From Limosilactobacillus sp. WILCCON 0051 (lineage in GTDB: Bacteria; Bacillota; Bacilli; Lactobacillales; Lactobacillaceae), in NCBI RefSeq assembly GCF_039955095.1, contig NZ_CP154878.1, forward strand, positions 868,001 to 932,000: a stretch of 64,000 nucleotides of DNA, written 5' to 3'. Made by a program: the position numbers and the translations under genes. Shown piece after piece: positions 44,159-52,466 of this stretch (its first letter is position 1; each line of letters opens with the position of its first letter). A model generated the notes under the pieces. It had not been told where the DNA came from. It was given only the letters and a program-made list of their open reading frames with translations, and made no database searches.

Positions 44159-45069
44159 TGAATAAAGCACCGCTGCAGCAAGCCGCTGCTGATTATATTG
44201 AACAGCTGCGCACTGAACGGCGGCTGGCCCAAAACACTATTGCCAGCTATCAGCGCGATCTCCAGGATGCCATCCGCTATCTGCAAGATGAGCATACAGA
44301 TTGGCAGGAAGTTGATCAAACCGCGATTCTGGCTTTTTTGGATCAATTAAAAAAACAGGGCGTGGCTCAAGAAACCATCAATCGTCATATCGTTAGTCTG
44401 CGTCAGCTTTATAAGTTTTTGCGCCAGACGGGTCAAGTCGACAGTAATCCGTTGGCACAGCTGACGACCGCGGCAGCTCCGGCTAAGCCGACGCCGGTTT
44501 TATCTGCTGATCAGGCTGCCAGTCTTTTAAGCATCCCTAATGTCAAAAATCGGACTGGACTGCGTGATCGGGCAATCTTTGAACTGCTGTACGCAACCGG
44601 AATGCGAGTCAATGAGCTGCTGAGTTTAAAAATGGCTGACGTTGATCTTAATGCTCAGCTGGTCATGCCGCATGATCGCGCTGGGCGCAGGCGAGTCGTG
44701 CCAATCAGTGATACCTGCGGCAATTGGCTGAAGCGTTATGTAAGCGAGGCGCGGCTGGAATTGATGCGAGATGATACCGATATCTTCTTTTTGAATAATC
44801 GTGGACGAGCATTGACGCGGCAGGCAATCTGGCAAAAACTGCGGGCGGCTGGCAGCCAGGCGGGAATTGACTTAGACGTGACGCCAGATGTCTTACGGGC
44901 TACGTTTGCCCATGAGATGCTGGCTAATGGTGCCGATCTAAGAGCCGTACGAGTGATGCTTGGTCATCAGTCGCTAAGTACGACGGAACGCTATGCACCA
45001 ACTGCCGACGTTCATTTGGCTGCCCAGTACCGTCAGTATCATCCGCGATCAGCTGACAGGGAGGGATAG
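44158..45069 (+). CDS. xerD: XerD-type tyrosine recombinase with altered active site
   Basis: A 303-residue protein in the usual xerD position of lactobacilli, with an N-terminal SAM-like core-binding domain (about 8-90) and a C-terminal catalytic domain. XerD normally resolves chromosome dimers at dif with XerC. R150 (GMRVNEL), R247, H270 (LGHQSLSTT) and nucleophile Y279 (ERYAP) are present. However the HxxR histidine is D244 (PDVLRATF instead of PHxLRHSF), the following His is A248, and the beta-hairpin lysine region GKGNKERLVP reads DRAGRRRVVP. The alteration resembles the XerD-like proteins of streptococci, considered not to be standard Xer recombinases. It may be inactive, weakly active or structural. 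Confidence 0.85.
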   Translation: MNKAPLQQAAADYIEQLRTERRLAQNTIASYQRDLQDAIRYLQDEHTDWQEVDQTAILAFLDQLKKQGVAQETINRHIVSLRQLYKFLRQTGQVDSNPLAQLTTAAAPAKPTPVLSADQAASLLSIPNVKNRTGLRDRAIFELLYATGMRVNELLSLKMADVDLNAQLVMPHDRAGRRRVVPISDTCGNWLKRYVSEARLELMRDDTDIFFLNNRGRALTRQAIWQKLRAAGSQAGIDLDVTPDVLRATFAHEMLANGADLRAVRVMLGHQSLSTTERYAPTADVHLAAQYRQYHPRSADREG

Positions 45070-45435
45070 ATGATGCTGGTACCGTATCGTAAAGATTATC
45101 GCAAAATCATTCTGGGTATTTTGTCATTTATTCCAGGACTGCATGACTATGACCGCGTGGCTGAAGAAGTCGACTGGTCGTTAGGCGTCGGCAATCCGAT
45201 CTATCTGTGGCAAAATGATGAGGATGGCGATTTTAGCGGCGCGGCAATTGTTGAATTGGGGCCAGAGTATGTCTTGATTCGGCGGATTTCTTTTCTGCCC
45301 AGTGAGCGTTCTGGCAAAAACGTCTATGCTTTTTTAACGGCCCTGCATCAGAAATATGCCAATCGTCGTTTGATGGGAACCATGGCAACGCAGCCTTTGA
45401 TTACGAACTGGGAGAAGATGCATGAAAAACAATGA
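45070..45435 (+). CDS. ribT: RibT-like GNAT-fold protein
   Basis: A 121-residue protein matching RibT, a GNAT acetyltransferase-fold protein named from the B. subtilis rib operon; its substrate is not known. Typical parts are MLVPYRKDYRKIILGILSFIPGL at the N terminus and the acetyl-CoA fold strands IVELGPEYVLIRRISFLPSERSGKNVYAFL. It starts right after the xerD stop and overlaps scpA by 14 bases. Confidence 0.85.
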   Translation: MMLVPYRKDYRKIILGILSFIPGLHDYDRVAEEVDWSLGVGNPIYLWQNDEDGDFSGAAIVELGPEYVLIRRISFLPSERSGKNVYAFLTALHQKYANRRLMGTMATQPLITNWEKMHEKQ

Positions 45436-46192
45436 AAATCAGCTGCTGCAGCATCCTTATCAGCCCAACATCAAACTGGCTGACTTTGAAGGCCCGCTGG
45501 ATCTGCTGCTGCACTTGATTCGGCAGTCAGAGATGGACATTTATGATATTCCGATTGCCGAGATCACTGGCCAATACATGCAGTATCTGCGCCAGATGCA
45601 GCGTCATCAGCTGGAAGTTGCCGGCGAGTATTTCGTTATGGCGGCAACTTTGATGGCCATCAAAAGTCAGATGCTTTTGCCCAAACCACCAGTGTCAGAA
45701 GATGAGGAACCGGTTGAAGAAGATCCGCGTGAGGAACTGGTTGAACAGCTGCTGGAGTATCAGCGCTATAAGCAGGCAGCAGAAAAGCTTAAGGATAAAG
45801 AAGCCTTTCGTCAAAAAGAGTTTACGCGCACGGCAATGGCAGTCCCGCCAGAATTCATCCATCCGCAGACAGCGCCAGGAACTACGATTGAACAGCTTAA
45901 GGAAGCCTTCGAGCAGGTTCTAAAAAAACATCAGTCGCTTGAACCAGAAACGGCTACCGTTGCACCAGAAAAAACCACCGTTGAGCAACGAATTCGCTTT
46001 GTCATGCAGCGTGTCAGCCAGGGTGCAGTTGCTTTTGAAGAGCTGTTTGCAGACCTAAAGACGCGTGATAATCTGGTAACGACTTTTCTGGCAGTCTTGG
46101 AACTGGCCAAGCATCGTCGCATTGTCTTGCATCAGGCAGCGCGTTTTGCTCCATTGATTCTGACGCCTGGAAAATTAAGTGAGGAAGATTAA
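45422..46192 (+). CDS. scpA: Segregation and condensation protein A
   Basis: Kleisin subunit of the SMC-ScpAB complex that compacts and separates chromosomes. It has 256 residues. LADFEGPLDLLLHLIRQSEMDIYDIPIAEITGQYMQY is the SMC-neck-binding N-terminal domain; an acidic/charged linker (about 90-180) and a C-terminal winged helix (FLAVLELAKHRRIVLHQ) bind the SMC head. Overlaps ribT by 14 bases and precedes scpB by 2. Confidence 0.97.
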   Translation: MKNNENQLLQHPYQPNIKLADFEGPLDLLLHLIRQSEMDIYDIPIAEITGQYMQYLRQMQRHQLEVAGEYFVMAATLMAIKSQMLLPKPPVSEDEEPVEEDPREELVEQLLEYQRYKQAAEKLKDKEAFRQKEFTRTAMAVPPEFIHPQTAPGTTIEQLKEAFEQVLKKHQSLEPETATVAPEKTTVEQRIRFVMQRVSQGAVAFEELFADLKTRDNLVTTFLAVLELAKHRRIVLHQAARFAPLILTPGKLSEED

Positions 46193-46194
46193 GC

Positions 46195-46815
46195 TTGAAT
46201 CCATTAGCTGAAATTGAAGGACTGCTGTTTATCAGCGGCGATGAAGGAATCTCACTGGGCGATCTGGCCAAGGTAACGGGCTATCTAAAACCCGCGATTT
46301 TGGAAATGATTGCCCAGCTCAAAGAAAAATACCAACAAGACGAAAACTGTGCCTTGACGCTTTTGGACAGCGACTCGGTTTATCGTTTGGCAACCAAGGC
46401 CCAGCTTGCAGACGTTATGCAGCATTATTTTGAGGAACCGCTGACGACGCCATTGACGCAGACGCTGTTAGAGGTCCTGGCCATTGTTGCCTATAAGCAG
46501 CCATTGACGCGGCTTGAGATTGACGAGATCCGCGGCGTGCAGAGCTCTGGTTCGCTGCAGAAACTGACGGCCCGCGGCTTGGTTGAGACGCATGGTCGGC
46601 TGGCAGTTCCGGGACGACCGTTTTTATACGTTACGACGCCGGCCTTTTTGGACTACTTTGGGCTGACGACTTTAGACGAGCTGCCAGAACTTGACAAGAA
46701 TCTACAGCCAGAAGATCTGGATGGCGATATCTTTTTAAGAGCTCTGCAGTCACGACAAATGAGAAAGGAATCGTTAGAAAATGAAGATGGAAAGACTCCA
46801 AAAAGCAATGGCTGA
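46195..46815 (+). CDS. scpB: Segregation and condensation protein B
   Basis: Kite subunit that dimerises and binds the ScpA linker. It has 206 residues, two winged-helix domains. Typical stretches are LAEIEGLLFISGDEGISLGDLA and the middle VLAIVAYKQPLTRLEIDEIRGVQSSGSLQKL. The start is TTG at 46195, three bases after the scpA stop, with GAGGAAG upstream. The end overlaps rluB by 35 bases. Confidence 0.96.
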   Translation: MNPLAEIEGLLFISGDEGISLGDLAKVTGYLKPAILEMIAQLKEKYQQDENCALTLLDSDSVYRLATKAQLADVMQHYFEEPLTTPLTQTLLEVLAIVAYKQPLTRLEIDEIRGVQSSGSLQKLTARGLVETHGRLAVPGRPFLYVTTPAFLDYFGLTTLDELPELDKNLQPEDLDGDIFLRALQSRQMRKESLENEDGKTPKSNG

Positions 46816-47503
46816 GGCTGGAGTAGCCAGTCGGCGGGCTTCGGAAAAACTGATCGTCGAAGGTCACGTCAAGGTCAACGGCAAGCTGATCACCGAACTT
46901 GGCACCAAGGTCAGCTCCAGTGATCAGGTAACGGTTGATGGGGTACCGTTGGAGCGCGAGCAGCCGGAATATTATCTGCTTAACAAGCCCCGCGGCGTAA
47001 TCACGTCAGCCCATGATGAGCACGGCCGCAAGACGGTGGTCGATATCTTAAAAGAAGGTGGCGTAACCGCGCGCATCTATCCGGTTGGCCGCTTGGACTA
47101 CGATACGACCGGCGTTTTGCTTTTAACTAACGATGGTGCCTTGGCAAATAAGCTGATGCATCCCAGCTTCGAAATTGAAAAAACGTACGTTGCCAAGGTT
47201 AAGGGCTTGATTTCCAACCATGATCTGGAACAGCTGCGTCATGGCGTTGTAATTGACGGTAAAAAGACCAAGGAAGCCAAGCCCAAGCTTTTGAGCGTTG
47301 ACAAGCAGCATCGCGTCTCAATCGTGCGCCTGACGATTCATGAAGGTCGTTATCATCAAGTCAAAAAGATGTTCAAGGCAGTTGGTCATCCAGTTGAAAA
47401 ACTCACACGAGAAAGCGATGGCATTCTAAATCTTAAGGGGCTGCCTGGCGGTCAATGGCGTGAGCTGAAGATGGATGAGATCAATGCCTTAAAAAAACTG
47501 TAA
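46781..47503 (+). CDS. rluB: Ribosomal large subunit pseudouridine synthase B
   Basis: Isomerises a uridine in helix 89/90 of 23S rRNA. It is 240 residues with an N-terminal S4 RNA-binding domain (MERLQKAMAEAGVASRRASEKLIVEGHVKVNG) and an RsuA-type catalytic domain containing PVGRLDYDTTGVLLLTNDG with the catalytic aspartate. EGRYHQVKKMFKAVGHPV is also conserved. It begins inside the end of scpB. Confidence 0.96.
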   Translation: MKMERLQKAMAEAGVASRRASEKLIVEGHVKVNGKLITELGTKVSSSDQVTVDGVPLEREQPEYYLLNKPRGVITSAHDEHGRKTVVDILKEGGVTARIYPVGRLDYDTTGVLLLTNDGALANKLMHPSFEIEKTYVAKVKGLISNHDLEQLRHGVVIDGKKTKEAKPKLLSVDKQHRVSIVRLTIHEGRYHQVKKMFKAVGHPVEKLTRESDGILNLKGLPGGQWRELKMDEINALKKL

Positions 47504-47511
47504 ACTTTTGA

Positions 47512-47540
47512 TTGAAGACGCGGAATGATTATGCTATAGT
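47512..47540 (+). promoter_or_regulatory. Promoter of the ribU transcript
   Basis: TTGAAG (47512-47517), 17-base spacer, TATAGT (47535-47540), with a TGC extension. Confidence 0.85.
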
Positions 47541-47575
47541 TTAGTCGATCATGAAATTAATTTAATCATAGGTTT

Positions 47576-47758
47576 ATCTTCAAGGCAGGGTGTGATTCCC
47601 GACCGGCGGTAAAAGCCCGCAACCCGATAACGGCCTTTGTTATCGGTGGAACCTGGCGCAATTCCAGGTGCCGACAGTATAGTCTGGTATGTAGAAGATT
47701 TTCGCTCAAACGAAAGCAATGTTTGCCGCAGATGAACCGTTTTCATCTGTGGTTTTTT
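47576..47758 (+). promoter_or_regulatory. FMN riboswitch with terminator
   Basis: Complete RFN element: ATCTTCAAGGCAGGGTG at 47577, TTCCCGACCGGCGGTA, AGCCCGC, a variable hairpin GATAACGG/CTTTGTTATC, then GGTGCCGACAGTATAGTCTG and closing GAAGAT at about 47695. The platform is CCGCAGATGA / TCATCTGTGG (47726-47752) followed by six T. FMN binding should stop transcription before ribU. Confidence 0.96.
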
Positions 47759-47809
47759 GTTGGGCGATCAGCCCCGGAGATGACCTTCAATTATTAGGAG
47801 GTTTTAATC

Positions 47810-48385
47810 ATGACAGTTTCTAGCATTCGTATTCAGCGCCTGGCCGGGATTGCCTGCTTGAGCGCATTGGCATTTGTTTTGATGATGCTGGAGTTTCCAA
47901 TTATTCCAGTTGCGGCATACCTAAAGCTGGACTTTTCTGACGTGCCGGTATTATTGGGAACACTGATCTATGGACCGGTCAGCGGCATCATTATTGCAGC
48001 CGTCAAGTGCCTGATCCATGCCTTGGTCTATGGCTTTTCAATTGGCGAGCTTTTGGGCGTAGGCAGCGACTTTATTTCATCTTTGGCGCTGCTGCTGCCA
48101 TTTGCGTGGGCGGCCAAGCGAACGTCGCTTAAGCCGGCACAGCGCTATCTGTTGGGAACCGGCGCGGGAATGCTGGTCTTAACGGTGGTCATGTCGCTTT
48201 TGAACTTGTGGGTCTTGACGCCGCTTTACATGAAGATCTGGGGCTGGAAGCCAACGATGCCGATTGCTTCCTTGGTGGCAATCGGGGTCGTTCCATTCAA
48301 TATTATCAAGGGTCTGCTGGTTGGCGGGGTCTCCTCGCTGTTGGCAATGCGTCTTGCCAACTGGCTGGCTAAGCATCAAATGTAA
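47810..48385 (+). CDS. ribU: Riboflavin ECF transporter substrate-binding protein RibU
   Basis: S component of an energy-coupling factor transporter that takes up riboflavin. It is 191 residues with six hydrophobic segments. IACLSALAFVLMMLEFPIIPVAAYLKLDFSDVPVLLG and the loop FSIGELLGVGSDFISSLALLLPF are characteristic. The energising EcfAA'T module is not in this window. Strong AGGAGG precedes the ATG. Its only upstream element is the FMN riboswitch, which supports riboflavin as substrate. Confidence 0.96.
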   Translation: MTVSSIRIQRLAGIACLSALAFVLMMLEFPIIPVAAYLKLDFSDVPVLLGTLIYGPVSGIIIAAVKCLIHALVYGFSIGELLGVGSDFISSLALLLPFAWAAKRTSLKPAQRYLLGTGAGMLVLTVVMSLLNLWVLTPLYMKIWGWKPTMPIASLVAIGVVPFNIIKGLLVGGVSSLLAMRLANWLAKHQM

Positions 48386-48396
48386 GATTGATCAAT

Positions 48397-48473
48397 AAAA
48401 CGACTGTTAATGATGATCCGTGAACTGATTGCAATTGGCTTGCGTGGATCGATCAGCTGCAGTCGTTTTTTAT
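48397..48473. terminator. Long hairpin terminator between ribU and ypbB
   Basis: AAAACGACTG and CAGTCGTTTT form the base of a long interrupted stem (inner TGATGATCC / GGATCGATCA) followed by T-run. Confidence 0.75.
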
Positions 48474-48525
48474 TTTGGTGAAATTTCGTATAATTTGCAT
48501 ATAGTATTTCAAGGGAGGTGAAAAA

Positions 48526-49587
48526 TTGAAGAGCTATTTTATTGAGATGTTGACCGATCAGCCCAGGAGAACGGCGGTTTTGCGCAATACCGTCAAAAAC
48601 AAGCGGACCGTTGCAACTTTGTTTTGGGCTCGCGAATATGGCGTCTTAAAATGGCTGGGGGCCAATCCAAGACTCACGGTCAACGAATTTGAGCAATGGC
48701 TCGTTCAAATGCGGCAGGCTGGCCTGATCAAAGTGAATGATCAGACGGCTTGGCTTACTCCCAGCGGCATTGCTGAAAAAGAAAAATTTCTAAAAACGCA
48801 TTATCAGCCGCGGTTTGGAAACTGGGCTTGGCTGGCGCGACCTGATCAGCTGGCACCACGCGTCTTGCTGGCAACGCAGGCGGTCAGTCAGTATGCCCAC
48901 GGACAAAGGCATTACGTTCCCTTGAATCTGGCCCCGGCTGAGCTATATTTTGTCCGTCAGTGGTTTTATGGAAATCGAAATCGCATCGTTGACGACTGGG
49001 CATCAGAGCTGCAGCAGGCGGCCGCTGCTCTGGCCAAACTGGATGAAAGACTGGCCAAGCTGCTGGTGTTTTCTCTGCCTGGCTATCAAACGACCGGCTG
49101 GACGATTGATCAGGCAGCACAGGCTTTAAAAATCTCAGTCGATGAAGTCATGATCATGGAGCGGGATGTATGTCTGGGAATCGGCTATCTGGCAGCCAGT
49201 CAGCCGGCAGGTTTGTTAAGGAGTCTGCTGTATGATCATCTGCATGATACGCCGCTTAATCACAGTACCACGATTACTCTAAGAATGTTTGAACAGGGAC
49301 TTTCGCTTGAACAGATCAGTCAAAAAAGACATTTGAAGCTGGGGACCATTCGCGAACATATCCTGGAAGCAGCAATCTTTATGCCAGGAGCGCTGCCACT
49401 GGATCGCCTGCTGACTCCAGCAAAAATCGACCAGCTGGCGGCGCAGTATCATGGCAAACCAGCCACCTGGGAATTTCTGCCGCCGATCATTGAGCCGCAA
49501 TCACCAGCCGAAAAATTGCAAAACGAGCAGAGCTTCTTTGAGTACCGGCTCTTTCAGATTATTAAGGGAGGGGAGCGCAATGGATGA
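48526..49587 (+). CDS. YpbB-like helix-turn-helix protein, RecQ partner
   Basis: A 353-residue protein encoded directly before recQ, matching the position and architecture of B. subtilis YpbB. The C-terminal part has a helicase-associated HTH: NHSTTITLRMFEQGLSLEQISQKRHLKLGTIREHILEAA. An N-terminal winged-helix-like region (about 40-80) is also likely. No catalytic motif seen. It starts at TTG 48526 behind GGGAGGTG and overlaps recQ by 8 bases, so the two are made together. It probably supplies accessory nucleic-acid binding to the short RecQ. Confidence 0.8.
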   Translation: MKSYFIEMLTDQPRRTAVLRNTVKNKRTVATLFWAREYGVLKWLGANPRLTVNEFEQWLVQMRQAGLIKVNDQTAWLTPSGIAEKEKFLKTHYQPRFGNWAWLARPDQLAPRVLLATQAVSQYAHGQRHYVPLNLAPAELYFVRQWFYGNRNRIVDDWASELQQAAAALAKLDERLAKLLVFSLPGYQTTGWTIDQAAQALKISVDEVMIMERDVCLGIGYLAASQPAGLLRSLLYDHLHDTPLNHSTTITLRMFEQGLSLEQISQKRHLKLGTIREHILEAAIFMPGALPLDRLLTPAKIDQLAAQYHGKPATWEFLPPIIEPQSPAEKLQNEQSFFEYRLFQIIKGGERNG

Positions 49588-51028
49588 GCAGCGGCTGTAT
49601 CAAACGCTGAAGCAGCAGTTTGGCTTTGATGAATTTCGACCAGGTCAAAAGGAAACGATTCAAGCCGTTTTGAATCAAAATGACGTCTTGGCGGTTCTGC
49701 CAACGGGGGCCGGCAAGACGCTGCTGTATCAGCTGCCAGCCTATCTGATGCCGGGCAGCGTCTTGATCGTTTCGCCGCTGATCTCTTTAATGCAGGATCA
49801 AGTCGACCGCCTGCGTCAGCATGGAGAGCGTCAAGTCGTGATGCTGAACGCTACTTTAACGGGCCGCTCGCGTCAGCAGGTCTTAAACCGGCTGGCGGCC
49901 TATCGCTTTATCTTCGCCTCGCCGGAAATTCTGGCTCAGCCCTCAATCAAGCATGCATTAAGAAAGTGCCGGATCAGTCTATTGGTAATTGATGAAGCAC
50001 ATTGCATCTCGCAGTGGGGGCCTGATTTTCGTCCTGAGTATCTGCTGTTAAAAGAAGTCAAAAACGATTTGAAGCGACCGCCAATCCTATTATTGACGGC
50101 CACTGCCACGCCGCGAGTTCAAAAGGATATTCTCCAAAAAATGGGGCTTGATGAAAAAAACGTCAAGCGGGTGATTCGCTCAGTCAATCGTCCCAATATC
50201 TTTTTGGCAGTCGATCAGGTTGAAAACGATCAGCAAAAGCGGCAGCGGCTGGCTAAATGGCTGCATGAGCTGGGTGGCGGCGGGATTATATATTTTTCCA
50301 GCCGCAAGCTGGCCAATGAGCTGTCAGACTGGCTGGGTGAAATGACTGGACTTGAGGTCGCGGCATATCACGCTGGCATCTCGGCAATTGATCGTTTTCG
50401 CATTCAACAGCAGTTCATGCAGGGCCAATTGCAGGTCGTTTGTGCTACCAGTGCTTTTGGCATGGGCATTGATAAAGACGATATTCGCTATGTGATTCAC
50501 TATCATCTGCCTGGCAGTCTGGAAAGCTACGTGCAAGAGATCGGGCGGGCGGGTCGCAATCAAAAACCGGCCCTCGCGCTGTTGATGTATTCACCAGGCG
50601 ATGAGCAGATTCAAAGACAGCTCAGTCAGATTGAACTGCCAAGTCAAGCAGTCGTGGAAAAAGTCCAGCAAAAAAAACTGCCGGGAAATGCGCTGGGGCC
50701 GCAAGCTGAATTGATTGAGTTTTATCTTAGCCATGGCTGGAATTATGCACGATTAACCACGATGCTCAAAAAAAGAGGTCGTCTGGTCAATCAGCAGCTG
50801 GCAGCCATGCTGAGCTACGTTAGTGAAAAAAAGTGTCGTCGTGCCAATATCATGCGTTATTTTGGCGAATTGCCGGTTGATTGTCCCAACTGCTGCGACT
50901 GTCACCAAAACGACTGGCGGCTGAGTGATCTTAAGCTGCCGGCGGCGTTGGATCCGGTCGTCAATGATCAGCTGAATTGGCAAAAACAGCTGCAGTTTCT
51001 GTTTGCCAAGGAATCGAAAACTAGCTAG
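49580..51028 (+). CDS. recQ: RecQ-family ATP-dependent DNA helicase, short form
   Basis: A 482-residue SF2 helicase. Motif 0 FGFDEFRPGQKETIQ, Walker A LPTGAGKTLLYQ (about 40-51), DEAH box VIDEAHCISQWGPDFRPEY, motif III LTATATP, and motif VI EIGRAGRNQKP are present. The zinc-binding module is CRRANIMRYFGE...CPNCCDC, after which the protein ends: no HRDC and little winged helix. This is the RecS-like short type. The start at ATG 49580 (GGGGAGCGC upstream) is inside ypbB. Confidence 0.93.
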   Translation: MDEQRLYQTLKQQFGFDEFRPGQKETIQAVLNQNDVLAVLPTGAGKTLLYQLPAYLMPGSVLIVSPLISLMQDQVDRLRQHGERQVVMLNATLTGRSRQQVLNRLAAYRFIFASPEILAQPSIKHALRKCRISLLVIDEAHCISQWGPDFRPEYLLLKEVKNDLKRPPILLLTATATPRVQKDILQKMGLDEKNVKRVIRSVNRPNIFLAVDQVENDQQKRQRLAKWLHELGGGGIIYFSSRKLANELSDWLGEMTGLEVAAYHAGISAIDRFRIQQQFMQGQLQVVCATSAFGMGIDKDDIRYVIHYHLPGSLESYVQEIGRAGRNQKPALALLMYSPGDEQIQRQLSQIELPSQAVVEKVQQKKLPGNALGPQAELIEFYLSHGWNYARLTTMLKKRGRLVNQQLAAMLSYVSEKKCRRANIMRYFGELPVDCPNCCDCHQNDWRLSDLKLPAALDPVVNDQLNWQKQLQFLFAKESKTS

Positions 51029-51091
51029 ACAGGCATGGCTTTTTTGCGCTACAATCGATTCAATCACTGAAATATAAAGGAGCGTTCGTTA

Positions 51092-51688
51092 ATGAGTGAA
51101 CGACGTGAAGACCATCGCCAAGAGGCCGGCAAACTTTGGGACAAGACCTTTGAAGACAATCAAGATCTTGATGATTCCGGCCACCTGTCGCGAACGGCCC
51201 ATCGCAAACAAAGCTCGCATAATTCACGCATCACGACGATACTGATCGTTTTGATCGTGATTTTAGCAGCAACCCCAATTATTTATTGGGTTCATCATGA
51301 GCAGTCATTCAATCATCCGCAGCAGACGGAAAAGGTTGCTCAGTCCGTATCGAGCAAAGCAAAAAAAGCATCCAGCCACGCGAAGTCTAAAGCCAGGTCC
51401 AAGTCAAGCGCTGCCGAGACTGCCAAAACCAAGACGGCTAAAGCCAAAAGCAGCAGTCAAGCGGATTCAACCAGCATTACCAGTGCCCAGAGCAGCTCAT
51501 CTTCAAGCACGGCTGCCAGTACCTCATCAACCAGTGAGAGTGGCGCAAAGTATACGACGGTTGGCTCAGGACAGGGCATCTATCGCGTGGCAACCAATAA
51601 TGGGCTGACAGTTGCGGAGCTGGCCAGTCTCAACAACATATCGCCCAATACGCCGCTGTATCCAGGTCAGCGACTGCGGGTCAAATAA
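51092..51688 (+). CDS. Membrane-anchored LysM protein (YpbE-like)
   Basis: A 198-residue protein with a charged cytoplasmic N terminus (1-45), one transmembrane helix (TTILIVLIVILAATPIIYWV, about 48-67), a long Ser/Ala/Lys-rich extracellular linker and a C-terminal LysM domain (YTTVGSGQGIYRVATNNGLT...LYPGQRLRVK) for peptidoglycan binding. Its location after recQ and before cmk matches YpbE of bacilli. The exact role is unknown; a wall-linked structural or sensing role is inferred. AAAGGAGCG precedes the ATG. Confidence 0.88.
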   Translation: MSERREDHRQEAGKLWDKTFEDNQDLDDSGHLSRTAHRKQSSHNSRITTILIVLIVILAATPIIYWVHHEQSFNHPQQTEKVAQSVSSKAKKASSHAKSKARSKSSAAETAKTKTAKAKSSSQADSTSITSAQSSSSSSTAASTSSTSESGAKYTTVGSGQGIYRVATNNGLTVAELASLNNISPNTPLYPGQRLRVK

Positions 51689-51707
51689 AGGGAGAATTTG
51701 AAAACTT

Positions 51708-52388
51708 ATGGAAAAAGGATTGCAAGTGGCCATTGATGGTCCAGCTTCATCGGGAAAAAGCACGGTCGCAAAAATTATTGCCAAACGGTTTGGCTACGTC
51801 TACTGCGATACCGGCGCCATGTATCGTTCGGTAACGTGGGCGGCATTGAAAAATGGAATTGACGTCAGCGATACCAAGCAGGTAATCGACTTAGCCCGCC
51901 GAATCAAGATCACGTTTGAGCCCGGTCAGCCTGATCAGCGTGTTTTTGTTGATGGTCATGAGGTCACCAAAGAGATTCGAACAGAAAAGATTGCGGCCAA
52001 TGTTTCAGCAGTTGCCGCCATTCCAGAAGTCCGGGCTCAAATGGTTGAACAGCAGCGGCAGATTGCTCAGGCTGGTGGGATCGTGATGGATGGTCGCGAT
52101 ATTGGCACGACGGTTTTGCCAAATGCTCAGGTTAAGGTGTTTTTGGTTGCCAGCGCTCATGAACGAGCCCGGCGCCGCTATGAGGAAAATCTGCAAAAAG
52201 GTCTGGCAACGCAATCACTGGACGAACTGGAAGCAGCCATCAAACTGCGTGATCAAAAAGATTCTACGCGCAAGATCTCGCCGCTGACTCAGGCTAAAGA
52301 TGCGATTTTAATTGATACGACAAGCTTAACGATTGATCAGGTAGTTGATGAAATCAGCGCACTGATTAAAAAAAACCAGGACAATTAA
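51708..52388 (+). CDS. cmk: Cytidylate kinase
   Basis: Phosphorylates CMP and dCMP. It is 226 residues. P-loop GPASSGKS at 11-18, then YCDTGAMYRS, the NMP-binding insert, GIVMDGRDIGTTVLPNA and LRDQKDSTR. AAAGGGAG lies upstream. The cmk-rpsA-der order downstream is conserved in Firmicutes. Confidence 0.97.
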   Translation: MEKGLQVAIDGPASSGKSTVAKIIAKRFGYVYCDTGAMYRSVTWAALKNGIDVSDTKQVIDLARRIKITFEPGQPDQRVFVDGHEVTKEIRTEKIAANVSAVAAIPEVRAQMVEQQRQIAQAGGIVMDGRDIGTTVLPNAQVKVFLVASAHERARRRYEENLQKGLATQSLDELEAAIKLRDQKDSTRKISPLTQAKDAILIDTTSLTIDQVVDEISALIKKNQDN

Positions 52389-52466
52389 TTCTAAACACTG
52401 GTAAACTTAGTTCAACTCTAGTAAAATAGTGGCTAGAGTTGATTGTTGCAAGGAGGATTTTTTTTA

